From NCBI RefSeq assembly GCF_036785885.1, contig NC_092326.1, positions 38,216,287 through 38,280,286 on the forward strand: a stretch of 64,000 nt of DNA, read 5' to 3'. This DNA comes from Coffea arabica. Lineage: Eukaryota > Streptophyta > Magnoliopsida > Gentianales > Rubiaceae. The first letter of the stretch is position 1; each line of letters opens with the position of its first letter. The notes under the pieces are model-generated. The model saw only the letters and a program-made list of their open reading frames with translations, was not told the DNA's origin and ran no database searches. This document shows positions 47,513-59,477 of the stretch, in pieces. Made by a program: the position numbers and the translations under genes.

Positions 47513-48427
47513 ATGGAAATCAGGACCATAAAAGGAAGCTCTTCTCCACACCGACCTAAATGGAGGAAAATTGCTTATGGAGGGATGCAACCTGGGTTTG
47601 AGGACAATCACACTGATGAGTCCTTTTTAGAAGATATGATCATGAATGCTAATGTTGTCAGAAGGAACTTCTTAAGGGTGATGCTAGATTCAGTTTCCAT
47701 CTCGGAGTATCTGTGCATTGTTGCTCTTGTGGTCTTGGTTTGGACCTATACACTTAGATCTACATTTGCTGAAGATTCTCTTTTGCTTCTTGACGTTAGC
47801 CTTCTTGGTTTAGGTTTCTTCATTCTTCTGTTGACTGCAGAAATGCTATCTTTTAATCTTCTTCTTAGTTATTTACTTAAGATATCCTTCTTTATAACAG
47901 GTTTATATCTTTTGTCTCCTATTTACCAAACCCTCACCCGCTCTATTAGTTCAGATTCCATATGGGCTCTAACAGCTGCACTTATCATTCTTCATCTCTT
48001 CCTCCATGACTACTCAGGACCCACAGTAAAAGCTCCAGGGACTGTGGAAAATCCCACCTTTACAAGCAACATCTCTTTAAATGCTTCTATTGTGGCGTCT
48101 CTCTTGATTGCTTCACGCCTTCCATCAAGACTTCACGTCTTTGCCATTGTGCTCTTCTCCTTGCAAGTTTTTTTGTTTGCTCCACTAGTCACATATTGCG
48201 TAAGGAAGTATTCTTTCCGCTTACATCTCTTTCTTTCCTTTAGTTTAATGTGTCTGACATTGTTTTTTATTCATAGTTTGCACAGGTTGCTTTTTGTGCT
48301 ATTCTTTGTCATTTTGGCTTTCGTTAATGTGGTCTGTCCTTATTGGCTGATTAGAATTCAGAAGTACAAATTTGAGATCAATGGTCCTTGGGATGAAGCT
48401 AAACTTTGCTTTAACATTACAGAATAA
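47513..48427 (+). CDS. PIGC: GPI-GlcNAc transferase subunit C (PIG-C/GPI2)
   Basis: PIG-C is a membrane subunit of the ER complex that transfers GlcNAc to phosphatidylinositol, the first step of GPI-anchor synthesis. The coding region is one uninterrupted exon of 304 residues, as in other eukaryotes. The N-terminus holds the family signature [20 protein letters not shown] at about residues 16-35. Hydrophobic segments follow, beginning near [18 protein letters not shown] and continuing through [36 protein letters not shown] and [18 protein letters not shown], with about eight spans in all. The C-terminus has the conserved [10 protein letters not shown]. The exon begins at an acceptor at 47492/47493, 20 bases before the ATG, so the leader comes from upstream exons. 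Confidence 0.95.
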   Translation: MEIRTIKGSSSPHRPKWRKIAYGGMQPGFEDNHTDESFLEDMIMNANVVRRNFLRVMLDSVSISEYLCIVALVVLVWTYTLRSTFAEDSLLLLDVSLLGLGFFILLLTAEMLSFNLLLSYLLKISFFITGLYLLSPIYQTLTRSISSDSIWALTAALIILHLFLHDYSGPTVKAPGTVENPTFTSNISLNASIVASLLIASRLPSRLHVFAIVLFSLQVFLFAPLVTYCVRKYSFRLHLFLSFSLMCLTLFFIHSLHRLLFVLFFVILAFVNVVCPYWLIRIQKYKFEINGPWDEAKLCFNITE

Positions 48428-49560
48428 CAATTTTTTGTAACTTTTGAGGATGTTTTGAGAATGATGAATCCTGAAGATCAATTGTAATGTCTTTTGTTGA
48501 TTGTGGTAATTTAAATTCTCTTTATGTGGCTCATTGTAAACAGGCTTCTGATGCCTGAATTTAAGGTTGTTGGGAAATGTTGGCAAAAAAATCATTCTAG
48601 ACGCATGCTTATATTTGGTGCTGATCTTTACATTACCAGAGATGGTATGGACTGGTTTATTTCCAATGAGAAGATAAAAGGCTATAAGGCCTCATCATAG
48701 ATTAGTGTACTAAAATCGCTATTAATTTTGATGAGACAGCTATTCCCGTAGTTGGTTTTGCTCTACTTTTTAAGTGATTTGCTAAATTTGGTTAGCTATT
48801 AAAGTGAAGAATTATGGTTTGCTGTGCCGAGATAAGCAAAAGATATTGTGCTAATGGTCTTCACAACTTTAGTGTAGAATAGCCACATATCTTTCCTTAT
48901 CTTCAAGAGTAATTAAATAAATTGAGTAGCCATGTACTTATCCATCTTTACTTGGATTGTACCTTTCCTGCTTCCTGGATGAATAGGAATCTGGGGCCTC
49001 TAGAATCATAGAAGTTGTTGTACAGAACAATTTGTGGTCAAGAGCGAAAGCTTTTGAAAATACACAGTTTGGATTGATGCTGTACACACTTCTGAACAAA
49101 TTGTACCTACAAATTCAGCATTTTTTTTAATACAGATGTACATATAATTTAGGCTGAAATTGTTCTGTGATGTACGTTTATTCATTCTGACGGTTGTACA
49201 GGCTCACTGAACCTCTAAATCTTGCAGCCTATAGAAGTTTGTAGGCCAAGGAACATTAAGGTGGTTTTTTTTTTTTTGGGGGGGGGGGGGGGGGGGGAGG
49301 AGAGGAAGGGGGTTGAAGGAGAAAATTTGAGCTTGACACTGAAAAATAATGATGAACTGCAATTATAACGTCCAAAGGAACAGGTTTTAAAAATAACAAA
49401 TAGCTTGATTTATTTTCTGTAAAAAGTGCATAAGCTACATCAACGATAATAGTAATAGCAGTAATAATAACAATAATGATGGGGTGAACAGAAGGGAAAG
49501 AAATGCGGCTATGTTTATTTTGATCCCATCACAAATGTATCCAGAAGATTAGACTAAGAA
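48428..49560. other. Intergenic DNA between PIG-C and the MADS gene, with a T13-G20 tract
   Basis: This contains the PIG-C 3' UTR on the left. At 49265-49297 there are 13 T followed by 20 consecutive G, which could form a G-quadruplex. No other gene is visible. Confidence 0.45.
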
Positions 49561-50091
49561 TCAAATCTTGCTGGGGGGAACATTTGATGAAGAAGCCTCT
49601 TCTGTCAACTTCTTGGCATGTTCCTCCAATTGGAGAAGCAGGTTGTCTATCTTTGCCTCCAGATTTGTTACCATTTCCATGTCCATTTGATCAATTGGCA
49701 CACCAGGCCAACCAACAATGCCATCCTGGGCAAAAAGTTCATCCAACTTCTTGGCTCGTTCTTCTTCAATCTCTTGTTGAACTTCAAGCTCATGAAGTTG
49801 TTGCTCGAGCTGTTCAACTCTAGCTCGAGCAAGGGCCTCAGCAAGTTGATCTGCATCGTCCCTAGGCATGTCTCTCCCCAGAAATCGATTGAAAACTTTG
49901 TCTGCATTTGGATGGAAGAAAGAGTGTGGCTCACCAGTTGGAGAAAAAATTATGACTCCAATGTCAACTTTGCATGTTGTGCAAAGTTCACTTGCTTCCA
50001 TGAAAAGCTCATCTCTTAGTTTGTAAAAAGTAGCATACAGATCATCCTCCTTTTCTATCTTTTTCATCTCAATTTTTTCACGACCTTTCAT
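49561..50091 (-). CDS. Type I (M-alpha) MADS-box protein, AGL62-like, with eroded DNA-binding half
   Basis: The minus-strand single exon encodes 176 residues. Residues 1-70 align with the M-alpha MADS domain (MKGREKIEMKKIEKEDDLYATF, then ASELCTTCKVDIGVIIFSPTGEPHSFFHP and VFNRFL). Residues 85-130 and 150-165 form Glu/Leu-rich coiled coils, as in AGL61/62-like proteins. M-alpha proteins act in the female gametophyte and endosperm. The DNA-contacting segment, normally FSKRRSGLFKKA in AGL62-like proteins, reads FYKLRDELFMEA, so several basic residues are replaced by Leu, Asp, Glu and Met, while the dimerisation part is conserved. The frame is open throughout. It may be a non-DNA-binding dimer partner or an early-stage pseudogene. 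A minisatellite lies just upstream. Confidence 0.85.
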   Translation of the reverse strand: MKGREKIEMKKIEKEDDLYATFYKLRDELFMEASELCTTCKVDIGVIIFSPTGEPHSFFHPNADKVFNRFLGRDMPRDDADQLAEALARARVEQLEQQLHELEVQQEIEEERAKKLDELFAQDGIVGWPGVPIDQMDMEMVTNLEAKIDNLLLQLEEHAKKLTEEASSSNVPPSKI

Positions 50092-50195
50092 CTGCTTATC
50101 TCCCGTGAGTTTTCAACAAGTGAACTCAGGAATGAGTCTCTCAGTTCTGTATGCAAATTTATAGTTGAAAGCCAAGGGATTGCTTAATTATTATA

Positions 50196-50645
50196 TTTTA
50201 TAATTAGTTTTAAAGTAAATGAAAAGATTTAGTGGACGTTCTATCCATATTTGTATACGTTTTGTCCATATTTGTATCCGACTCTTTTATAATTAGTTTT
50301 AAAGTAAATGAAAAGATTTAATGGATGTTTTATCCATATTTGTATACGTTTTGCCCATATTTGTATCCGACTCTTTATAAGTAGTTTTAAAGTAAATGAA
50401 AAGCTTTAATGGACGTTTTGTCCATATTTATATACGTTTTACCCATATTTGTATCCAACTCTTTTATAATTAATTTTAAAGTAAATGAAAAGATTTAATG
50501 GATGTTTTATCCATATTTGTATCCAACTCTTTTATAATTAGTTTTAAAGTAAATGAAAAGATTTAATGGACGTTTTATCCATATTTGTATACGTTTTGCA
50601 CATATTTGTATCCGACTCTCTTATAATTAGTTTTAAAGTAAATCT
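50196..50645. repeat. 89-bp minisatellite upstream of the MADS gene
   Basis: Copies beginning ttataattagttttaaagta start near 50196, 50287, 50375, 50464, 50531 and 50621, so the period is about 89 bp, with one shortened copy of about 67 bp. Each unit repeats catatttgtat internally. The array sits roughly 100-550 bp before the MADS start codon, in its promoter region. Confidence 0.9.
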
Positions 50646-50790
50646 TTTATGCGTTGTTAGTGTATACATTAATTGATCTAGATGCACACCATATATGCAA
50701 AATTTGATATTCAAATTCAAGATGAGATGATATAACACGCATCTAAATCCATCATTATATGTACACACTGACAGTATATAAAAGATTAAT
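50646..50790. mobile_element. Small foldback MITE-like element
   Basis: The ends atcttttatgcgttgttagt and actgacagtatataaaagat are approximate inverse repeats, followed inward by gtatacatt and tgtacaca. The element is about 145 bp, non-coding, and directly abuts the minisatellite. Confidence 0.55.
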
Positions 50791-52623
50791 TCTTAGTTTT
50801 ATTATAGTTTCTCACTCCTCTAATAATTTTATCTTTTTAAATAAATTTGAATTATTTGTTGTTATAGTTCCACTCTCTTCCAACAATATCACCTCTTTTG
50901 ATGAACTCGTATGGTTTTTAATCATATGGATTAGCTTAGCATAATAAAAAAAAAATTAACTGTTATATGGATAGATTTACCAATATTATTGGTTACTAAA
51001 TATTTGTTGATGAAGAAAATAAATTGTTGGATCTTTTGTACTTAATTAAGTATAAATATGTAGTTGTAGGTTTATTGTCATTATAAAAATTTTAATTCTC
51101 TAAAAGAATGTCTATTAAAAAACAATATTTATCGATTTTTTTGACATGCATTACAATATTTGATGAATACTTCTATATTATAGTAAAATATGTAAAGAAG
51201 TTTTTAAAAATTAGTATGATAGATAAACATTTAAAACACATTAATTTTCTAAATGAATATAAATGAATGTGTACGATCATTTCTAAATTTTTTTAATTTT
51301 AATTATTCATGCTTGTACAAATTCACAATAAATAGACCATGCTAAGGCATGTGGAAAATAATAGTCTCAAATTGATAGAACAAGATGCTACCCCCTCAAA
51401 TTATTGAATTCCTGGACTAGTGGGTAATAATTTTGATGAAAGTGGAAAATTTTCTTTGGACTCCAATCTTAGAATTGCATATCAGGTTTCATAAATTTCA
51501 GACAAATCTTCACTGAGAACTCCTTTTTTTTTTTTTTTTTTTTTTTCGAGGAAACTGAGAACTCTTTAGATAAAAATCTCCACAACATAAAATAACATTA
51601 AAAAAGGTCCCTATTTGTCTTGAATTCTAAAATATACATTAAAAAAAAAAGTAGTATTAATTTATTTTGTGTTTATTTCACCTTTCTGCCAACCAAATTC
51701 TAGAATGATTTTAAGGATTAAACACATTTGTGTGAAAACTAGCTATTTTCATGAAAAAAATTAAAACAGAAATTCGCATTTGTAACCAACAATACTATTT
51801 TTTTTCCTTTTTTAATGTTATAAAAGTTTGAATGGCTTCGATTTCAGTCGCCTTGCCAACAACGGTCACTTTTGTTGTCGAAGTTAAGTCTTAGGCCTTT
51901 ATAGTACCATTAAGAGTTTCCGTACTGATAATAAAATTCATACTTTCTGCAAAACAAAAAGATATGCAAAACAAGCTGCATGATAGCAATTCCCTGCTCA
52001 TTTGTACAAAAAGTTTCATCCACATTCTTCCACCCTTGAGCTAAAATTCTCTGCATCATGATTATTCCCAGCTTGGCACCTCCTTCTTCCAACCAGCTTC
52101 ATCCAGAATCTTTCATTGTAGGTGACAGTTAGAAGCACCGGATATGATCCTTACTGCACCACTCAACCAATGTTGCTTCATTTTCTGCCAAAAAAACAAA
52201 AAAAGTATCGCATGCTGGCTTCATACAGATAAGACTAGGAGATCAAAGCAAGAATGATTTCAGAACATTGGCAAGAAGAACAGAAATCCCAGTTCAATTC
52301 CTCAGTTCAATTCTAATTCCCCAGTTCAATCCCAGTTCAGCCGCATGCAACCAAAGAATTGGATATAGAAGAATGCACCATTCAAGGGACTTGTAGATTT
52401 ACGGTTTTGAAAGAGTCTCATTTTCGTATATCAGCATTTGAAACAATCCTCGATGAACAACATATTTCCCGCAGCAGTTTCCAGCATAGAAATTTGAAAT
52501 TGTCACAAATATCTTTGAAAAAAAAAATTCAACTTCTTTTTAAATTCTCATTCCTTCCAATTTAAAAATATTCTGCATCAGAAGAGTCAAAATTTAACTT
52601 CACCTCATGTTTCCCCCATGGGA
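50791..52623. other. AT-rich intergenic DNA and F-box 3' flank
   Basis: No gene is supported. The last few hundred bases are probably the 3' UTR of the F-box gene and include several short repeats of cccagttcaat near 52290-52340. A T-tract of about 24 lies near 51523-51546. Confidence 0.4.
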
Positions 52624-54378
52624 CTATGACTTGCTGAAAAGGGACCGTGGTCCAGCTTGCCGGCAAAATGCAATTTGACATGTGGGGGATCTTCTAGGGA
52701 ACAGTAGTATCTTCTGAGTAAGCTGAAATTTCGTGCTCAAGCCGCCGACTTTAGAACTTAGATGCATTCGGTTTAGAACGCTACCATGCTTTAGAATGTA
52801 GCCTATCATTGCAAGCTCATCTTCACAGCCTTCAAGTTCTTCAAGTGAAATTTGTTTCAGGCTCGTTATCAAACATCTGGGAACTTCTATGGGATCCCTC
52901 CAGCATGACTCTATAGTGTGTTCTCTATGCCAATTCTAATTACCACAAAAGCAACTCTTCAAAACATCTATACAGATTTGAAAAAGAAAGCATAAAAAAG
53001 ATTCATCCTTTTCCTCTGGGTAATTTTCTCGTTCCAAACTAACCTTAAGCATATCAAAAGCATCTAAGTTGCCTACCTTTGTGAAATCAAGAACTTCTAA
53101 ATTTACTGCCGCTTCAACCAAATCCTGCAGGCAAGTCCATTCACAGCATCCAGCTCCTACTACCAATTTGGTTAGTCCTTCGAATCTCCTTGTTGACAAG
53201 CAGGTAGTGGCATAGCTCAGAGCCTACATAAAACATCATTTAGCTCGCAGCTAGCCCGCTTATTTAACTTGATCTGTGCATTTAGCTACAATCTTTAATT
53301 TAGCGAACAAATCACAAAACACTGGGAAACATAGACGACTACGAACATCAAAGCCTAGTGAATTTAACGCGTAGGCTCCTGACACAATAATTTTGCAGTA
53401 AGTTTACAACAGAAGCTGGTACACTGTCCTCAACATTAAGAGAAAGAACTGGTAACTTACATTCATTGTCTTCTGTGACAAAGTGAGAATCTTTACACCG
53501 TGTAGTGCCTGAACCAGTTCCACAAGTGAATTGCAAAAAGCACTTTGAGGTGGATCATCACCAGGAAAAGCCTCAACATCAATTTTTGCTCTAACTAAAG
53601 AGGTAATGTTCTGAAAGTTGACGCCAATGTGCTGCCATATGTGATTGGAATAATCAAGGGACTCTAGTGCTGGGGTATTTATAGCAACCTTGTAGTGAAG
53701 ATTTTCAGGAAAGTCATCGGGACCACGAAAACGGAGTTGTTTCAGTGAAGGTGAAGATATTACAAAAACTGTCACATTATCAAAGCTGCATCTGCAAATA
53801 TCCAGGAATTCTAGTATTGGACAGCCAGATATGAGCTTACTGACGGATTCATCATTTCTGTATTGAACGTCAGAAAGCGTTAGACGTTTTAGTCTAGGAA
53901 GACAAACCAAATTTGGTGTATTGATATCTAGATTATCCCACAATTCAAGATCCTCTAATGTTCTGCAAGTAAATAGGCAACTAGGCAATTCAATGACAAC
54001 ATCAGCACGACAATAATAAAAAACTTGAACTTTCAGCACTCGGACATTCCGGATAATTGCAGTGCTGATCCATGCATTGACATAGAATGGCTCAATGAAT
54101 TCATTTCCACAAAGACGGAACTTGAGTATATTCTGCACAGTACTTAGAAGCAGAACCTTATTAACAAATTGCTCAAACTTTCTCACTCTTTCTGGGCTTT
54201 TATGAAAACGATCATCATCGAAAAGAAGGTAGGGGACTCCAGTCCACAGGAATTTCCATCTTTTAGATAAAATACTTGTTCCCACAGCATATTTTGTTGT
54301 TGGCAGAAAAGAAAGAATGTGACAGAGAACTGAATCGGGCAAACTGCTAATCCTATCAACAGAAGCACCAGCATCCAT
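52624..54378 (-). CDS. F-box/FBD/LRR-repeat protein
   Basis: Proteins of this family are substrate receptors of SCF ubiquitin ligases; the substrate here is unknown. Three minus-strand exons (54378-53461, 53223-53077, 52935-52624) join in phase 0 to give 458 residues, typical of the family. The F-box is at about residues 8-50 (DRISSLPDSVLCHILSFLPT, then SILSKRWKFLW). Leucine-rich repeats follow, including LPSCLFTCRTLEDLELWD and LPRLKRLTLSDV. The FBD domain spans the second and third exons, with SCWRDPIEVPRCLITSLKQI and DELAMIGYILKHGSVLNRM. I chose the ATG at 54378 because the frame upstream lacks an ATG. The second intron is read from aag|gtaggc to attag; a longer open frame through it ends at 52936-52938 and would drop the FBD half, so retention would give a truncated form. 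Confidence 0.88.
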
Positions 54379-55080
54379 TTCACTTGACAGAGTTAGACGC
54401 TTCTGGCTTGGATTTTCTGTAGAATCCAAAGTATTTAAGTAAGCCACATTGTCGCATCTTTAAGAAAGACAACTTCTTTTTTGCCTACATATTATACACT
54501 ACAATGCATTGCCAAGCATATCTAAACCATAAAGTCCAACAATATGGGGTGAGGCATATATACTTTTTTCCGAAGGAAAGGCATCTAAGGAAGTAGAGCA
54601 CAGTGTTAATAATTTCTTTTTCCAAAGAAAACCACTGAAAACAACGATAGAAACAAGGGAAGCCTTGATTGGGGGAAGAGAAAAAAATAGACAAAGCAAG
54701 AGTATTACCCATAAATCTTTCTGGGATTTTCTCTTCTTTCAGAGAGAAGCTGAGAATTACACTGCAAATCCTAGCCGGAAGGCCTTTATGATCCCTAATG
54801 TTTCCAACTTTATTTGCCCCAGATCTTCAATGGGCCATCTGTTTAAAAAAAAAAAAAAAAACAAAGAAACATAGCGAGAACAAGGAAGGACTCTTGCAAA
54901 ACTAAAAAAAGCGGTCAACACTCTAATTGTGATGGTTTTGGAGAGAAGGGTCGACAGCAGAGTTAAAAAGCAGAAGTTTCTGCAGCAGAAGACCGAGAAA
55001 GCTCCTCAGAGACCACAGTCCAAGCCACAGTAATCTCTAACCGGGCAGGGTCACGGGGGGTGAACTGTTTAAAATTTTTT
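54379..55080. other. Upstream region of the F-box gene
   Basis: This holds the probable 5' UTR and promoter of the minus-strand F-box gene. An A18 tract is at 54843-54860. No other gene is supported; the open frames at 54485-54874 are not credible. Confidence 0.4.
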
Positions 55081-55859
55081 AGGGATAATTTAGGTTTCAC
55101 AATTTCACTAAGCTACACATATCTCCCTTATTATTTAAAATGACAATACTAACCTTAAATATTTTAATAAAATCCCTTGTTTGGTATGTTTATAGTTAGA
55201 ATTAATTTAAAATTATTTTTTCATTATTTTTCCTTCTTATTCCTTTTTATTTTAATTTTTTACCGATAAAATTGTCAAATTACCATTATTATCTCTAATT
55301 TCTATTGTAACCAAATGATGAACTAATGATTTTTTATGAGTTAACTTTAAACGTAATCCGATCTTTTTTGCTAATCTTTGTTTTCTATTTTTTTGGTATT
55401 AAAATTAATAATAAATCAAAAAAATTGCCCAAAATCACTACTAAATTATGATAATCCTACTATTCAAAAAATTCACAAACTCTGAATCAATTATTTCAAT
55501 ATTTTATTTTCTATCTTATTAATCTAAATCTATAACAAAATACCATAAAAAATATCCTATCATAGTGATAAAATTATTATTATAGTTATTTATCAAATAG
55601 TAGGTATGGATATGAAAAATTCGGCACGTTTTCCTTATAATTACATTAGATAATCTTATAATTTTATAGGGAAGTAAATTAAAACTCATTACACAAGGGC
55701 ATTTGTGGGTATTCATTTTAAAATTGAACCAAGTCAATATTATTTTAAGATTTTGTTACTAAAACTATCAAATCAAGGGAAGTATGTGTAACTTTTTAAA
55801 CCTTAGGGGAGCTCAGCGAATTGTCAGAAATCTCAGGGAAGGTCTCTAAAATTATCCCT
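55081..55859. mobile_element. Non-autonomous TIR element, agggataatt family
   Basis: The left end agggataatttaggtttcac and right end ctctaaaattatccct are inverse repeats, and tctcagggaagg and gtcagaaat inward match the element at 20381-21272. It is about 780 bp, non-coding and AT-rich. A target-site duplication is obscured by T-rich flanks. Confidence 0.7.
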
Positions 55860-55873
55860 TTTCTTAAACATAT

Positions 55874-56035
55874 GTGTTTAGATTGAAATGATTTGAAAAA
55901 AAATAATTTGCTTCACAAATCTCAATTGCCTTTTAGCTTTCCAATCACCTTTTTATCTCACATATATCACATCACAAAAAGTGTTACAGTAATTATCTCA
56001 AATAAATCATCCAAATAAACTTCTATCCAAACAAA
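55874..56035. mobile_element. MITE-like element, same family as 6333-6485
   Basis: The ends tgtttagattgaaatg and tatccaaacaaac are inverse repeats. The interior contains cctttttatctcacatatat and cacatcacaaaaagtgttac, the reverse of motifs in the copy within eIF3c intron 2. Confidence 0.6.
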
Positions 56036-56412
56036 CTCTCATAAATTTATAATGGTGTAAAATTTCATGTAATAACCATATACTTATTATTCTAATTAAT
56101 GGGTACATATTGATATATTTAAGCCACATTCAATTTACCTTGAAAATGCACACACTAATAATTAGTATTACCATTCTCCTTTGCATTTATATGTCTTTTC
56201 AAATTAATTTTACTTTTCAAAAAATTTAACATGTAAATTACATCAGTCCAATAAGTGTCCAGATCCAATGTTAATTAGAGCATACTTTTTTTTTTCTAAG
56301 ATTAAAAATTTGGGCAATACTAAACTATTTCGATATAGTTGCTTGCTCGACAGCTTGAGGTTAAGATTGAAGATTGTGAAATTCGAGGTACGGATTTGTT
56401 TGGGTATAAGGA

Positions 56413-56596
56413 GTGTGTTTAGATAGAAGATTACTAGAGAAATTTTTTGAATAATTACTATAGTACTTTTTGTGATATTAAAACTTTAAAATAAGCAAGT
56501 AGTTAGAAAGATAAAAAGAATATTAGAAATCATATATATGACATTACCAAAAAAAAAAAATTTAAAAAAAAAAACATTCACCATCTAAACGAACCC
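56413..56596. mobile_element. MITE-like element, related to 55874-56035
   Basis: The ends tgtgtttagatagaag and accatctaaacgaaccc are inverse repeats, and the interior has ataattactatagtactttt and tttgtgatat. It is non-coding. A more decayed relative may lie at 56740-56840. Confidence 0.55.
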
Positions 56597-56599
56597 AAG

Positions 56600-57495
56600 A
56601 TGATCTCAAAATTGGGTTGGGTCACTCCAAGTCAATTACTTAAGTTGGGCAATTATTGATTTGGTGGTTTTTACTAGGTTTAACTAGATTGATCGAAAAA
56701 ATCGATATAATAGATTGTCATTTTTCTCAAAATTTTTTTATATTTTTCATGAATATATTTTCTAATCACTTTTGATCTCGTATATATACAATTACTACAA
56801 TACAATTTTTTACAAAATTTTAGAAAATAGTCATCCAAACAGGTACTAAATATGTAAAAGTTTGACCAGGAGTGTAGCTTGTTTGTAGATGTCTATTGTT
56901 CATTCGTATAATTTTCAGAGTTTTCTCTCAAGCACAATGCTGAACTAAGAATGATGGCACTTTTCACTTAATTGTACATCGTGCAAGATATTAAAAAAAA
57001 AACCTAATCAAACTTCTGGTTAAGTAGTAAGTAATTTTTCGAGGTCGAGGAGGTATTGATCTAATAGTTAAACTCGAGATCTCAAGAACCAGAAATTGTG
57101 AATTATAATCTCCTGCCCCTTTTTGGATTTTTACATTCTGCCCTTACCTTATTAGGGAAAAATTTTTTTTTTTAAAAAGTAATTTTTTTGATTTAGTTTG
57201 GGAAGAAACAAAAGACACCAACATGATATGTTTCTTTCTAATGAAAGATTGTATGTATCAGTGGACTTATAAGTAGGATTAAAGGAAGTAAATAGTACCT
57301 TGTCATCATTATACTAAAGTCAAATGCAAGACCAATTAACATTTAGCAGTCAAAACTACTTGTCATTTTATTCAGCAGTGAGTGCCATCAATAGAAGAAA
57401 ACATATTCGTAAAATCCAGCAATAAGCATTTCTTGTGGTCAAATAAGACATATGTCTTCTCTACACCCAGAGGAAATGGATGAATGATGGAATTC
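56600..57495. other. Intergenic DNA left of the LINE
   Basis: This is AT-rich with no recognisable gene. I looked for aquaporin-like sequence matching the fragment at the right end of the window and found none. Confidence 0.4.
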
Positions 57496-57517
57496 AAGTC
57501 AAATACTTTGCCAAAAC
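57496..57517. repeat. Left target-site duplication of the LINE
   Basis: A 22-bp sequence beginning aagtcaaatactttgcc recurs at 63665-63686 with a single difference (a versus g). The pair marks the insertion boundaries of the LINE. Confidence 0.9.
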
Positions 57518-57911
57518 AATTTGCTTAACCAAGAATAGTCCATTGTAAGACTTTTTCCGTCTCTAGAATGAGAGCGTCTTTCTCTAGTATGAGAGCTGGG
57601 CCTCCTCTGCGGTAGGAGATAGGATATCTTTCCAGAATCAAACACATAAACTTTCTCGGCTCTATCTACTTAGTCTTCAGTAGTACTTGCTAGTCACATT
57701 TTATCTTCTCCAGTTCAATCTTTCACCCATTAGGCTTGTTCATTAAACTTGTCGAATTTTTTTATATTCTAACCTTCGATATCCTCTGGGCTTTGGATCT
57801 AGGATGCATAAGGATAAATTTGAAATTTGATTTCCCTTGTGCAGGTCGGTACAAACTGCATACTCATCTGGTGAAAGTTCTAGAATACCATAGAAGCATC
57901 TCATCATAATC

Positions 57912-59477
57912 ATGGCTGACAAACTCGTGAAAGTGTTCGATAGATTCGATATGTCCAACAAGGAAAGTTCAGGAATTATCCTGGACGGAGTAGATGAGGA
58001 TTTAGGTAAGGAAGAGTGCAGGGAAAGTCTCTTTGGTAGAATAATGGGGGAAAGAATTGCTAACTTCACAGGAGTGAAGAACTTTGCCAACCAAGTATGG
58101 GGCTTCCTAAGGAATATGGTGGCAGTTGAACTAGGGGCAAATCTTTTTCAATTCACCTTCGCGGATGTGTCGGACATGGAGAAGGTGTTGAATGGAAGAC
58201 CATACGTGATTGACAACCAACTTCTCAATGTCAAGCCGTGGGTAGAAGGCATAGACCGCGGGATGGAAGCATTCCAGTTGGCGCACATCTAGGTGCAACT
58301 ATGGAATCAGCCAATCCATTGGCTAACTAAGGAAATAGGAGTGAAGATTGGTAGTATCTTCGAAGATGTGGAGGATATTATCATCCCAACGGGAGGCACC
58401 AAGGAAGGGAGACACATGAAACTGAAAGTAGTGTTTAATACTTCCCTTCCCTTGTTAAGAGGAACCGTGGTGAAACTAAATGGGCAGAGCATCTGGGTGG
58501 AATTTCGGTATGAAAAATGTCTGGATTTCTGCTATGGATGTGAATTAATCGTGCACAGCGACAAATCTTGCAGCCTCAAAACAGGGACAACTAGGGGATA
58601 CTCCAAACGTCAATTTGGGGCATGGATGAGGGCCCAAATCAAAGGAGCATCCCCCAAAAAGAGAACAAAGATTCGGCCGGTTAGTCGGTCGGATGTTCCC
58701 AGTGAACCAAAAGAGATGATGAACCCTATTGCCCAAAGACTCCTTTTTGAAGGGGACTACATAATCAATCCGACGAAGGGTTTGAGCACTAGCAGACCTG
58801 ACAAGGGTAGATTGGAAGGAAACAGGCAAGAGCGAGAAGATGACACTATATTGTCAGGGAAAGAAAGGGAACGAAAGACACAAATTCAATTTTCAAGTAT
58901 GGGCGGGAAGGATAACAGGTCAGTAAAACCCACTTCTGAAAATATAAAAAGACAAGAAGAATGCACAAGGGAGAGGGGGGAAGTCAAGGATAATATAAGC
59001 CTAGGCCCAATAAATAGTGTGGACCAACAAAACTTCCAAAACAAAGAAGAGTTGAACCAGGACTCGGTGGAACACATGGACATAACAGAGGAAACCGTCG
59101 AGGAAGTAGGAGAACAAAACCTTTCTTTCCAGAACACAGACATAAAGTTTTCAGCAGTAAGCCAAGGTGGGACCAACCACCAACCCGCAAACATAGAAGT
59201 GGAAAACAAAGGAAGAAAGTAGATCAAGGTAACAAGGAGAGATGGGAAAGGTCAACAAGTGCAGATGGATAGGAATCCCTTATCAGTGATTGACATGAAC
59301 AAGCAGGGTTCAATGTCAGCTGCCAAAAGAAGATTAACATTGGAAGAGAAAGAGGAGAAGCACATGCAAATTGATAAGGTCATGGCCAAGAAATGTAAAC
59401 GGAAGCAGACGAGTGAAAATGGGTCAGAAGCTGAGGTCATGGAGGCCAGCCTGAATTGGCCTCCCAAGCTCACATGA
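57912..59477 (+). pseudogene. LINE ORF1 (DUF4283 and CCHC zinc knuckle protein)
   Basis: The frame begins MADKLVKVFDRFDMSN and spans 522 codons to a TGA at 59475-59477. It encodes the nucleic-acid-binding protein of plant L1 elements. A DUF4283-like N-terminal domain includes NQVWGFLRNMVAVELGAN and FTFADVSDMEKVLNGRPY. A zinc knuckle CYGCELIVHSDKSC with its preceding Cys fits the CX2CX4HX4C spacing. The rest is hydrophilic and Lys/Glu-rich. Two in-frame TAG codons interrupt it (58290-58292 and 59220-59222). Its terminator overlaps the ORF2 start as ATGA. Confidence 0.85.

Noticed and set aside
50190-50650. CRISPR-like array
   Set aside because: The repeats are contiguous 89-bp minisatellite units without spacers, in a plant nuclear genome.
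51910-52092. 60-codon minus-strand frame downstream of the F-box gene
   Set aside because: No motif or conserved context; most likely 3' flanking sequence.
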